Source: DATFNI01 sp963787205 (GTDB lineage: Bacteria > Bacteroidota > Rhodothermia > Balneolales > DATFMH01). From it: 64,000 nt of DNA. The stretch is taken from assembly GCA_963787205.1 (NCBI GenBank), contig CAWBCD010000014.1:124001-188000 (forward strand), written 5' to 3'. The position numbers were made by a program, and so were the translations under genes. Shown one piece after another: positions 17,882 to 26,688 of the stretch. Under the pieces are notes generated by a model. That model did not search any database. It was given only the letters and a program-made list of their open reading frames with translations, and was not told the origin of the DNA. Within the stretch, counting starts at the first letter, position 1. Every line of letters begins with the position of its first letter.

Positions 17882-18814
17882 CTATCTGATTCTGATAACG
17901 CCACCTGAAGTACGCAGAGTCACTTGCGGGCCGCCACCTTTTACTTTCCCCTCAACACGGTCACGATGAAATGATCCTGAAAATCCATTTAGATTAGTAT
18001 CAACAAGAGATCCGTGAGCATCCAGATTAAAACCCTGATCGCTTGGCAGGGATGCGGTGATGTTTCCGCCGCTTGTCCTGAGATCCAGTTGATCGACCAG
18101 TTTGATGATATCGGCACTGATGCTGCCTCCACTCGTATGAGCCCTGACACTGCCACTGAGATGTCTCAAATTTATAGGACCGCCGGATGTTTCAAGATCG
18201 AATGTTCCACTTCCGTTCGCAGCTGAAATGGGTCCTCCACTCGTTTTTCCGTCGATATTCCCTTCTACATCACTGATATTGATCGGACCTCCGGACGTAC
18301 GCAGCGTGATTTTTCCTTTTAAGTGGTCGACGTCGATACCACCGCCACTGGTATGAACTTCCTGTGTGCCGTTGACACTACTGACGGAAATCGGACCACC
18401 ACTTGTGTTAAGATCACAGCTGGTTTCCATCGGCACGTAAACCACAAAGCTGATAGACGGATTGTTTCCCCAACTAGCACCTTTGTGACGGGCAATCGCA
18501 TTTATCTGCGAACCGTCCTTGTCAATTTCGATCCGGTAGTCACTCAGATCGATGTCGCCTTCGCGGTAGTATTTGCCGTGTTTATGGACATACATCTCCA
18601 CTTTCACCTTGCTGACGCTCTGACTCTCAACCTTGATGGCACCACCGGATGTCTCAACTTTTAGCCTGGCAGGAGTACTGACGTTGAACTCTTTTACCGT
18701 GTACGGAATTTTGTCCCGTGATGAAAAGATGCGATGGAATAGCGCCTCCGGTGTTACGAGGAGGGCAAAGACAAGAAACGATGCACCAGCGAAATAACGA
18801 ATTGTTGTTTTCAT
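17882..18814 (-). CDS. DUF4097-family exported beta-repeat protein
   Basis: A 310-residue protein with an N-terminal signal/anchor (MKTTIRYFAGASFLVFALL). Its body consists of repeated short strands marked by T-S-G-G: VETSGGAIKVES, LNTSGGPISVSS, VHTSGGGIDVDH, LRTSGGPINISD and so on, about nine times. This is the parallel beta-solenoid pattern of DUF4097/DUF4098 (putative adhesin-like) proteins, which are extracytoplasmic and of unknown function. It is a single-gene unit with its own terminator. Confidence 0.85.
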   Translation of the reverse strand: MKTTIRYFAGASFLVFALLVTPEALFHRIFSSRDKIPYTVKEFNVSTPARLKVETSGGAIKVESQSVSKVKVEMYVHKHGKYYREGDIDLSDYRIEIDKDGSQINAIARHKGASWGNNPSISFVVYVPMETSCDLNTSGGPISVSSVNGTQEVHTSGGGIDVDHLKGKITLRTSGGPINISDVEGNIDGKTSGGPISAANGSGTFDLETSGGPINLRHLSGSVRAHTSGGSISADIIKLVDQLDLRTSGGNITASLPSDQGFNLDAHGSLVDTNLNGFSGSFHRDRVEGKVKGGGPQVTLRTSGGVIRIR

Positions 18815-18920
18815 GACGTAGGAATGTTTGTTCAGGTAATTGCTATGCTTATTTCATACGACTCACGAAGGGAAAAGTTCAGTTTTTATGGGCGGGATGA
18901 TTCGTAGTTGCGTGATATTG

Positions 18921-18964
18921 AATAATAAAAAAGCCCTTCTTCCTGTATATGATCGAAGAAGGGC
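18921..18964 (-). terminator. Rho-independent terminator of the RND efflux operon
   Basis: Perfect 10-bp stem GCCCTTCTTC / GAAGAAGGGC (18933-18942 and 18955-18964), followed on the minus strand by TTTTTTATTATT. It lies 28 bases after the stop of the adaptor gene, the last of the operon. Confidence 0.85.
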
Positions 18965-18992
18965 CCCAAAAAGAAGCGTAATTTAAAAATTA

Positions 18993-20135
18993 TCAGCGCA
19001 TGGCTGTTTCCGTGCTTTTCTTAATGCGAACCGGATAGCCGTCGATGAGGATGCTGGTTCCGGACACGGCTACCGTATCCCCAACTTTTACGCCGCTGTC
19101 AATCATAACCCACTTACCATCGGTAATACCTTCTGTTACCTGTTGTTGATGGGCTTTGCCATTTTTAATCAACCAAACGATGGATTGGCCTTCATGTTGA
19201 TTTAGGGCGTCCTTGGGGACGGCAGGTTTGTTTTTGAGCGTTGGAAGATTAAAGTTACCTACGCAAAACATGCCATCCGGCAATGTGAATTTGGGATTTT
19301 TGACCTGAACCTTGATTGTAAAAGTCCGCGTATCGGTATTGATACTTGGATTCACATTGGTCACGACACCGGTTATGGGATCGAAATTCGACAGAAAGCT
19401 GATATTTACTTTCAGCCCCGTGGGAACGGTTCCGGCATACTCTTCCGGCAGATCCATTTCTGCTTCCATTACGGAGAGATTAGTGATATCAAATGCAGCC
19501 TGACCAACATTTGCATATTCGCCTTCCATCAGGTATCGCTTGGTGATGAAGCCGGAATATGGTGCCTTGATCGTGGAGTCATCCAGTTTCTGCTTTGCGT
19601 TGTCGACAGCCGCCTTGGCTTGTTTAAGCTGGGCATCTGCCTGTTCGTAGGCAGACTGTGATTGGTCGCGTTGCTGAGCTGTGGCCGATCCGGCTTTGTA
19701 AAGGTTCTGGATGCGATCATAATCCTGCCTGGCATTGTCATACTGAGCCTTTGCACGGCTCATATTTGCATTAGCCTGTTCCAGTGCAAGCTTATAATCC
19801 ACCTGACGGATTTGGGCAAGCACAGCACCTTTTTTGACATAGTCACCGATATCAACATTTACGGCCATAAGTTTTCCAGCAACCAAAGCACGAAGCTGAG
19901 CACGATGTTTTGCAACTAAGGTTCCGGTCGATTGTATGCTTTCATTAAAATCGTGAGGCTGTACCTCAGCTGTTTCTACTGTAGCGGTATCTGGTCGAAA
20001 CGAGGATCGACTTGCTTCGGTTGAGGCGTTTTCCGATTTCTTTGAGCTACATCCACCCAAAACAAGAGTGGCGGTAAGTGCCATCGGGATAAATCCTCTT
20101 TTGATCCACTTTGAAATAATTATTGGCTTGTTCAT
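18993..20135 (-). CDS. RND efflux periplasmic adaptor (membrane fusion protein)
   Basis: A lipoprotein (lipobox LGGC after a 25-residue signal) that bridges the inner-membrane pump and the TolC channel. The biotinyl-lipoyl half LVAKHRAQLRALVAGKLMAV is followed by a long alpha-helical hairpin (about 115-185, rich in alanine, glutamine and aspartate). Then come the second lipoyl half (STIKAPYSGFITKR), the beta-barrel and the membrane-proximal domain. It is the last gene of tetR-tolC-pump-adaptor, 18 bases after the pump gene. The order is the reverse of the common adaptor-pump-channel order. Confidence 0.94.
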   Translation of the reverse strand: MNKPIIISKWIKRGFIPMALTATLVLGGCSSKKSENASTEASRSSFRPDTATVETAEVQPHDFNESIQSTGTLVAKHRAQLRALVAGKLMAVNVDIGDYVKKGAVLAQIRQVDYKLALEQANANMSRAKAQYDNARQDYDRIQNLYKAGSATAQQRDQSQSAYEQADAQLKQAKAAVDNAKQKLDDSTIKAPYSGFITKRYLMEGEYANVGQAAFDITNLSVMEAEMDLPEEYAGTVPTGLKVNISFLSNFDPITGVVTNVNPSINTDTRTFTIKVQVKNPKFTLPDGMFCVGNFNLPTLKNKPAVPKDALNQHEGQSIVWLIKNGKAHQQQVTEGITDGKWVMIDSGVKVGDTVAVSGTSILIDGYPVRIKKSTETAMR

Positions 20136-20153
20136 TGGATTAATGATTAATGA

Positions 20154-23100
20154 TTAAGCGCGTTCTTTTTTATCTTTTTTAAACAGACCTCTGAACCACT
20201 CGGAGACATCGTCGAGCATCAAATAGATGACCGGGATGACCAAAAGCGTCAGAAATGTTGAGGTTATCATCCCTCCCACAACAGCAACTCCCAATGGTTG
20301 TCGTGATTCACCACCTTCACTCAGCGCCAGGGCTACCGGGATAAGGGCAAAGATTACGGCAAATGCTGTCATAAGAATCGGACGCAGACGCAGACGGCCT
20401 GCAATGATCATCGCCTCCACCTTGTCTTTTCCCTGCGTTCGCTGGTGATTAGCCACGTCGACAAGCAGGATAGCATTCTTGACGACGAGTCCTACTAACA
20501 TGATAACACCGATGAATGAGAAAATGTTAAGCGTTGTACCCGAAATGAAAAGGCCGCCGAACACCCCGATCATCGTCAATGGCAGGGAGATCATGATTGT
20601 AAATGGGTGGATGAACGATTCAAACTGGATGGCAAGCACCATGTAAATTACCAGGATAGATATCTCAAGAGCCTGTAACATGTAGCCGAACGACTCCTGT
20701 TGATTTTGGCTCGATCCACCCAGAGAAGTCGTATACTCCCCGTTTTTAGGCAAATACTTATGTACTTCCTCTCCTACTATTTGTAGACCCTCACCAGATG
20801 TAAGGCCATTGGTCACATTAGCATAGAGGTTTACAGCGTGAATCCGGTCATATCTGTTCACAGAACTCGGTCCTTCACCGACTTTATAAGTGACGAGATT
20901 GGCCGCTTTAATCAATTTTCCGCTGCTGCTCCGGGCTTCGATGTCGTCGATATTTTGGGGATTATCCCGGAAGTCACCCTGAGCCTTTACCCGTATCTTA
21001 TAACGGTACCCGTTATGGGTATATTTGGCGACATCATTACCGCCAAAAAGGGCGTAGATCTCACTTGAGATGCTCTGAACATTTACACCCAGGTTGTATG
21101 CCAGATCGCGATCGATATCCACGTTGATATCCGGTTTGTTCAACCTCAGGTCGGTATCCAGGTCGACAAATCTATTGTCTTTTTTCAAATCACTGATGAC
21201 ATGCTGACTGATTTCATTCAGTTTCTGGAGGCTGGGACCCTGAATAATATATTGAACATCAGCTCTGCGCCCGCCGCCGCCGACGTTTGATACCGGTTCA
21301 ACGGCAACGATCATGTTGGGATATTGCTTGGTAAGCTCATTTCTCACCTTATCCATAACATCCTGCTGGCCCAGGCTCCGGTCGCCTTTTGGAACAAGAT
21401 TAACGACAAGGCTTCCCTTGTTTACTTCCTGGCTTGCGCCACTCCCCACAGAAGAAAACACACTTTCAACTTGCCGGTATTTGAATAAGTCACTCTCGAG
21501 ACTGTAGAGCCTTTTATTCATGGCGTCAATTGCAGTACCGGTTGGCATCTCAAAACTCACCTGAAATTGCGACTGATCCGACTTTGGAATAAACTCGGTT
21601 CCAATGAAGGGAAGAAGCAACATACCCCCGATAAAAGCGACTAATGCAATGCCGAGAACACTCCAGCGGTGATTGGTCCCCCACCTAAGCGTTTTGATAT
21701 AGGTATTTTCGAGCCATTTGAAAAAACGCTCGGTTGTCGTATAAAACTTGCTGTGCTTTTTCTCGTGTTTTAGCAACCGCGAGCACAGGAATGGTGTAAG
21801 GGTGAAGGAAACGAACAATGAAATTGTGACCGTAACCGCCACGGCCATACCGAACTGGAAGAAGAAGCGGCCAATAATTCCCTTCATGAACGCAACGGGA
21901 AGGAATACTGCAACAACGGTTGATGTCGCCGCAAGTACGGCAAATCCCACCTCACTGGTTCCGATATGAGCTGCCTCCATACTATCAACACCTTCCTCAA
22001 CGTGCCTGAATATATTTTCCAACACCACAATGGTATCGTCGATTACCAATCCGACAGCAAGCGAGAGGGCAAGCATCGTCAGCGTGTTGATGGTAAAGTC
22101 CAGAGCATTCATTATGATGAACCCACCGATCAATGAAACCGGGATAGAAACGACGCTGATAAGTGTGATCCGCAGGTTGCGAAGGAAGAAGAACATGATC
22201 AGGGCAGTCAGAATGACACCGAGTATGATATCAAACTCGGCACCATCGATAGAACCAAGTATAAACTTGGAGTTATCACTGGCAATCTTGACATTTATTC
22301 CTTTTGGTGCATTTCCGGCCAACAGCTTCAGCTTTGCCTTGACAGCTTCTGCAACGGCAACGGTATTAGAACCAGTCTGCTTGCGAACCCCTAAACCGAT
22401 GGTTGGTACCCCGTCGAAGTGTGCGATCGTTCGATAATCTTCGGTGCCCGATTCTACCTTGGCTACATCTTTAAGATATACCGTTTTTCCGTTTACACTT
22501 TTGACTACGAGGTTCTCCAGTCCCTGAGGAGTCAGGTATTCTCCCTGGACCTTGATGGAATATTCTTTATTGGGTTGCTCGATACGTCCGCCAGGCAACT
22601 GCAAGTGATTGGTTCTAATGGCATTGATGACGTCTGCGGTTGTGAGGCCGCGTGCGTAAAGCTTTTTGGGTTTAACCCAAACACGGATCTCACGTTCCCG
22701 TAATCCTGCCACCTCTATATTCCCAACGCCGCTAACGGTTTGCAGCTGCTGCTTTAGCGTCTTGTCGGCATATTGGGATAACTGCAAATACGGTACATTA
22801 CCGGAGACAGAGATCCAGACGATCGGACTGGAGTTGACATCCAGTTTTTGAACGATTGGAGGCTGAATATCTATAGGCAGATTTTGTTTCGCCAGGTCTA
22901 CTTTGGCACGGACTTCTTCCGATGCAACATTGGCATCCTTTGAAAGGACAAACTGGACAGCTATAATTGAAAGGCCATCATAACTTTGTGATGAGATGTC
23001 CTTAATACCACTGATGGTATTTATCTGTTCTTCCAGATTGTTGGTGACATCCTGGTCCATAACTTCCGGGCTGGCTCCAGGATAGGAGGTCGTGACGGTA

Positions 23101-23234
23101 ATTACCGGGAAGTCAACTTCCGGGAACTGATCGATTCCCATACGTGAGAACGCCAGGTAACCGAATATCAAGAGAGCACCCATCAGGATGATGGTGGTTA
23201 CTGGTCGTTTTATAGCGGTGTCTGATATCCACAT
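20154..23234 (-). CDS. RND multidrug/solute efflux pump, AcrB/HAE1 family
   Basis: Proton-driven inner-membrane pump of 1026 residues. It starts WISDTAIKRPVTTIILMGALL, the usual first helix. It has the TM4 proton-relay aspartates in LAVGLVIDDTIVVLENIFRH, two large periplasmic loops, and the second-half motif FIGVIMLVGLVVKNAILLVD. The ending is the typical basic tail. The HAE1 subgroup transports organic molecules rather than metals. It forms a tripartite system with the neighbouring adaptor and channel genes. Confidence 0.96.
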   Translation of the reverse strand: MWISDTAIKRPVTTIILMGALLIFGYLAFSRMGIDQFPEVDFPVITVTTSYPGASPEVMDQDVTNNLEEQINTISGIKDISSQSYDGLSIIAVQFVLSKDANVASEEVRAKVDLAKQNLPIDIQPPIVQKLDVNSSPIVWISVSGNVPYLQLSQYADKTLKQQLQTVSGVGNIEVAGLREREIRVWVKPKKLYARGLTTADVINAIRTNHLQLPGGRIEQPNKEYSIKVQGEYLTPQGLENLVVKSVNGKTVYLKDVAKVESGTEDYRTIAHFDGVPTIGLGVRKQTGSNTVAVAEAVKAKLKLLAGNAPKGINVKIASDNSKFILGSIDGAEFDIILGVILTALIMFFFLRNLRITLISVVSIPVSLIGGFIIMNALDFTINTLTMLALSLAVGLVIDDTIVVLENIFRHVEEGVDSMEAAHIGTSEVGFAVLAATSTVVAVFLPVAFMKGIIGRFFFQFGMAVAVTVTISLFVSFTLTPFLCSRLLKHEKKHSKFYTTTERFFKWLENTYIKTLRWGTNHRWSVLGIALVAFIGGMLLLPFIGTEFIPKSDQSQFQVSFEMPTGTAIDAMNKRLYSLESDLFKYRQVESVFSSVGSGASQEVNKGSLVVNLVPKGDRSLGQQDVMDKVRNELTKQYPNMIVAVEPVSNVGGGGRRADVQYIIQGPSLQKLNEISQHVISDLKKDNRFVDLDTDLRLNKPDINVDIDRDLAYNLGVNVQSISSEIYALFGGNDVAKYTHNGYRYKIRVKAQGDFRDNPQNIDDIEARSSSGKLIKAANLVTYKVGEGPSSVNRYDRIHAVNLYANVTNGLTSGEGLQIVGEEVHKYLPKNGEYTTSLGGSSQNQQESFGYMLQALEISILVIYMVLAIQFESFIHPFTIMISLPLTMIGVFGGLFISGTTLNIFSFIGVIMLVGLVVKNAILLVDVANHQRTQGKDKVEAMIIAGRLRLRPILMTAFAVIFALIPVALALSEGGESRQPLGVAVVGGMITSTFLTLLVIPVIYLMLDDVSEWFRGLFKKDKKERA

Positions 23235-23271
23235 AACTAATTATAATCTTTAGAGATCTTCAAAATCTTTG

Positions 23272-24771
23272 TTACGGTTCCTTACTATCGGAATCCTTGG
23301 ATGATCCTTTTTGGACCTTCATCTGGCCTGTTGCTTTCATCAGTTGCAAACGTGCAACCTTATGGTTGTAAATACTTGAGTAGTAGGACAGTTCTGCCTG
23401 GCGAAGAGCCTGGCGGGAATCCAGAACAGAGACCTGATCAAGTGTTCCGTTTTGTAAACCAGCCTGGGCAAGTCTCAAACCCTCCTGAGCCTGTTGGACG
23501 GTGAGTTTTTGTGCATCAACAGCTCTTTCAGCGTTTTTCAGAGCAAGGATGGCACTGCGGACGTTATACAGGATCTGCTCCCTGGTATCGAGGTAGCTGA
23601 TTTTTTGTTGTCTTAATTCCGACTTATCCTGTACGACTGTTCCTTCACGGGAAAGGTCAAAAATACTCCATTTCAGCGTTATCCCGGCATTCCAGGCATA
23701 CCCATACTTCAGATAGTTGCCGGGATTGAAGAAGGAGCCGTGTGGATTAGGATATTGGTAGTTTTGATTCAGAAAAGCACTCACGGTCGGGAAATATCTT
23801 GAGTAGCTCGCCAGTACATTTTGTTCGTTCAATCGTACCGTAAGCAGGCTGCTTGCCAATTGTGGATTGTCGTGCAGTGCAGTGTTCATCTCTTCGTTTT
23901 CGTTGACGTTCATTGGTTTATAATTCAACGAATCCTCGAGGGTGATCTCACTATTTTGGGAGACCCCAAGCAACTTGAAGAAGGCGGCTTGGGCCTGCTC
24001 CAGATCGTTTTGGGATGTAATCATCTGGGTCTGTGAATTGGCAACGTCAACTTTGGCACGAAGTACGTTGAAATGCGTTGCCGTGCCATACTTGGCTTTG
24101 TTCTGTACATCTTCCAGGCTAGCCTGGCTGACCTGTAGATATTGTTTATTGACTTCGTATGTCTTTTGCAGAAGCAGGAGTTGGTAATAACTTTGTTCGA
24201 CACCATATACAACACTCTGTGTCGTGTTATCTACCTGTTTATCTGTCAGTGCATTATACAGCTTTGCAGCGCGAAGTCCGGCAGCAGCAGAGCCATTGAA
24301 TATCGGTTGCTCGATATGCAGATTGAACGTATAGTTATTCAGACTGCCGGCTGTCAGGGTATTGCCACCGATATCAATTTGGGCAACCTTGTCAATGCGG
24401 TTGTAGGTTCCGTTGAGCGTTGCTGTTGGAACAACACCACCATATGCCTGAAGTATTCGACCGTGGGCATACGAAGTATTTTCTACGGCTGTTTGTATGT
24501 CTCTGTTATACTGTAATGCCAGCTTGATTGCATCCATTAGTGCCAGTTTGCCCTTTACTACCGGTTGCTGATCCTGTTTTACATGGTAACTGTCTGGATT
24601 TACCTGTTGACCAGTGGGTAAAGTGTCGGCAACAGCCTGCTGTCTTTTCCAGTCGTGATATGCCTGCGTCTCCGTATCATTAATGTCATTTGAAATGGAC
24701 TTGGATGTGATACAACCACTCAAGCCCACCGATACGAACAATAATAGTGATATTAGTGATTTACGATGCAT
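23272..24771 (-). CDS. TolC-family outer membrane efflux channel (lipoprotein)
   Basis: Outer-membrane channel of the tripartite pump. ATG 24771 gives a clean lipoprotein signal (MHRKSLISLLLFVSVGLSGC). ATG 24798 is also in frame and would overlap the tetR end by 20 bases. The body has the two OEP repeats with long helices, for example the stretches around LQVSQASLEDVQNKAKYGTA and LRLAQAGLQNGTLDQVSVLD. The C-terminus is polar (KGSSKDSDSKEP). First structural gene after tetR. Confidence 0.93.
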   Translation of the reverse strand: MHRKSLISLLLFVSVGLSGCITSKSISNDINDTETQAYHDWKRQQAVADTLPTGQQVNPDSYHVKQDQQPVVKGKLALMDAIKLALQYNRDIQTAVENTSYAHGRILQAYGGVVPTATLNGTYNRIDKVAQIDIGGNTLTAGSLNNYTFNLHIEQPIFNGSAAAGLRAAKLYNALTDKQVDNTTQSVVYGVEQSYYQLLLLQKTYEVNKQYLQVSQASLEDVQNKAKYGTATHFNVLRAKVDVANSQTQMITSQNDLEQAQAAFFKLLGVSQNSEITLEDSLNYKPMNVNENEEMNTALHDNPQLASSLLTVRLNEQNVLASYSRYFPTVSAFLNQNYQYPNPHGSFFNPGNYLKYGYAWNAGITLKWSIFDLSREGTVVQDKSELRQQKISYLDTREQILYNVRSAILALKNAERAVDAQKLTVQQAQEGLRLAQAGLQNGTLDQVSVLDSRQALRQAELSYYSSIYNHKVARLQLMKATGQMKVQKGSSKDSDSKEP

Positions 24772-24778
24772 AAGATAG

Positions 24779-25402
24779 TTAATGATTTTTAATCCCATTC
24801 AAAAAAACATCGATAAGCAATTCCGCATCAGCATCAATATCTGAGGCCTTTCCCTCATCAATACATAGGTACCTCTTAACGATGGCAATATTCGAGATGA
24901 TGTACATATGTGCGAATGTTCGACTGTTGATCTTGCGGAATTTATTTTCTGAAATTCCGCGATCGATAACCTCAGCCACTTTCTGGACGGATAATTGAAA
25001 GTGTTCCTTTCCCCTGTTATTAAAATGCGGATTGACCCTGTCCTGCTGGTTCAAACGATACTGCATGACCCGAAACCGGGACAGGTTCTTCTTTAAAAAG
25101 TCGATAATAAACAGGGTATATTCCTTGAGGATGACTTCCGGATCTTTATGGCTATCCAAAATCTTGATAACTCCATCCTTTAAAGGAGAAAGACTGTAAT
25201 CCATGGCTGATTGAATCAGCTCCTTCTTATCCTTGAAGTACAGATAAATAGTACCTTTGGCGATGCCGGCCTGTTCGGCCAGGTGGTTCATGGTAAGTCC
25301 TTCAATCCCATCTTCGGCTATAATTTTTTCCACGGCCTTATAAATCCCCTCACGGGTGATCGTTTCAAGTAATTTCCTTTTCTTTTCCCGAATGTCTTCC
25401 AT
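24779..25402 (-). CDS. TetR/AcrR-family repressor of the efflux operon
   Basis: A 207-residue regulator. The N-terminal helix-turn-helix is at about residues 15-60 (GLTMNHLAEQAGIAKGTIYLYFKDKKELI); the C-terminal ligand domain has no close functional assignment. It is the first gene of the efflux operon and lies just downstream of three phased palindromes (25444-25502). This strongly suggests autoregulation and repression of the whole operon, relieved by a pump substrate. Confidence 0.94.
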   Translation of the reverse strand: MEDIREKKRKLLETITREGIYKAVEKIIAEDGIEGLTMNHLAEQAGIAKGTIYLYFKDKKELIQSAMDYSLSPLKDGVIKILDSHKDPEVILKEYTLFIIDFLKKNLSRFRVMQYRLNQQDRVNPHFNNRGKEHFQLSVQKVAEVIDRGISENKFRKINSRTFAHMYIISNIAIVKRYLCIDEGKASDIDADAELLIDVFLNGIKNH

Positions 25403-25782
25403 CTATGATGTATGGTAATGTACCGTGACGATAAAAATTTTAGTTATGACCCTTGGGTCATAAAAATGACCATTTGGTTATAATGGATGACCGAAGGGTC
25501 ATAATATAATAACAATAGTTCATTCCAGTCAAGATGGGGTTTGTTGCTTCAATATTAAGTTTTGTTAGTCGATAGTGAACAAAGCCTGGGTATGTCACGT
25601 TCGAATTCAGGCGACCCGAATTGTCAAAATTTTTAAAGTTCAGACGTAATCCACTGAGCGGTTACGTGTTTTACAGGTAAATGTTACAAGCAAAAAATGC
25701 GTAAGTGTCATGTAGTTGTGAAAAAGGAAATCAATTGACAATTCGCTATTTTTACCACCTAAAATTTTAGATTTCAAAAGGT
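25403..25782. other. Divergent regulatory region between tetR and proline dehydrogenase
   Basis: 380 bases with no gene. The half near tetR holds the operators described separately. The half near the proline dehydrogenase gene is AT-rich; a TTGACA at 25735-25740 is visible but I cannot pair it with a convincing second element. Confidence 0.5.
25444..25502. promoter_or_regulatory. Three phased palindromic operators upstream of tetR
   Basis: Three copies of ATGACCN-N2-NGGTYAT: 25446-25461 (perfect arms, extended to 25444-25463), 25466-25481 (two changes from the first) and 25487-25502. Their centres are 20 and 21 bp apart, two helical turns, so bound dimers would lie on one face of the DNA. 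The nearest is 42 bases from the tetR start codon. The repressor next door is the natural ligand. Confidence 0.75.
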
Positions 25783-26643
25783 ATGATTGAAATGAAACTA
25801 CCCTTTGCTTTTGCCCGGCGTTTCGTTGCCGGAGAGAATTTTAAGGAAGCGGTTCCAAAGGTCTCTGAACTCAATAATCTCAACATAAAAGTGACGCTGG
25901 ATTTGCTCGGTGAAAATGTCCACGACCGGAAAACCGCCGATCAGACATTAAATGATTACATTGATTTACTGGGAAAAATTCACGAAATAGGTCTCGATGC
26001 GAGTATCTCCGTTAAGCTCACAATGATGGGACTTGATATCGATCCTTTGTATACACGTGACAATCTCTTTAAGCTTCTGGAAGCCGCAAGACACCAGGAT
26101 CAGTTCGTCAGAATCGATATGGAGGGATCCGATCATGTCGCACGAACGATAGACATATTTAAGGAGGCGTTTGCAGAATTTGGAAAACATGTGGGAATCG
26201 TACTCCAGGCGTATTTGCATCGCACGAGAGATGATGTGGCCGAGCTGGCCGGGATAGGTGCAGATGTACGCATGGTGAAAGGTGCCTACAAAGAACCGGA
26301 ACGCATCGCCCTGCAAAATATGCCGGCTATTCGTGATGCTTTTAAGGAATACACTGCTGTTCTGCTGGAAAAAACACCCTATCCCCGCATCGCCACTCAC
26401 GATGACGAGCTGGTCAACTGGACAAAAGAATATGCGCAGCAGAACCATATCGGGCAAGCCCGCTATGAGTTCCAAATGCTGTACGGATTGCGCCAGACAA
26501 CCTGTGAGGAACTGGTCAAAAATGGGTACAATGTTCGCATATATGTTCCCTACGGGACGATGTGGTTTCCCTACTTTTCCAGGCGGCTGAAGGAAAGGAA
26601 GGAAAATATATGGTTCGTTCTTTATAACCTGTTCCGCAAATGA
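25783..26643 (+). CDS. Proline dehydrogenase (monofunctional PRODH)
   Basis: FAD enzyme oxidising L-proline to pyrroline-5-carboxylate and passing electrons to the quinone pool. All PRODH barrel motifs are present in order: DLLGENV, RIDMEGSDH, IVLQAYLHRTRDD, VRMVKGAYKEP, RIATHDDELV, YEFQMLYGLR and the substrate-arginine segment YFSRRLKER near the end. At 286 residues it has no N-terminal DNA-binding or C-terminal P5C dehydrogenase domain of PutA; a separate P5C dehydrogenase must be elsewhere. ATG 25792 (MKLPFAF) is an alternative start. The next gene follows after 45 bases. Confidence 0.95.
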   Translation: MIEMKLPFAFARRFVAGENFKEAVPKVSELNNLNIKVTLDLLGENVHDRKTADQTLNDYIDLLGKIHEIGLDASISVKLTMMGLDIDPLYTRDNLFKLLEAARHQDQFVRIDMEGSDHVARTIDIFKEAFAEFGKHVGIVLQAYLHRTRDDVAELAGIGADVRMVKGAYKEPERIALQNMPAIRDAFKEYTAVLLEKTPYPRIATHDDELVNWTKEYAQQNHIGQARYEFQMLYGLRQTTCEELVKNGYNVRIYVPYGTMWFPYFSRRLKERKENIWFVLYNLFRK

Positions 26644-26688
26644 CCTGATTTCGGGTTATATTTTGTCGCAATAACAGCGGCAGTATCT

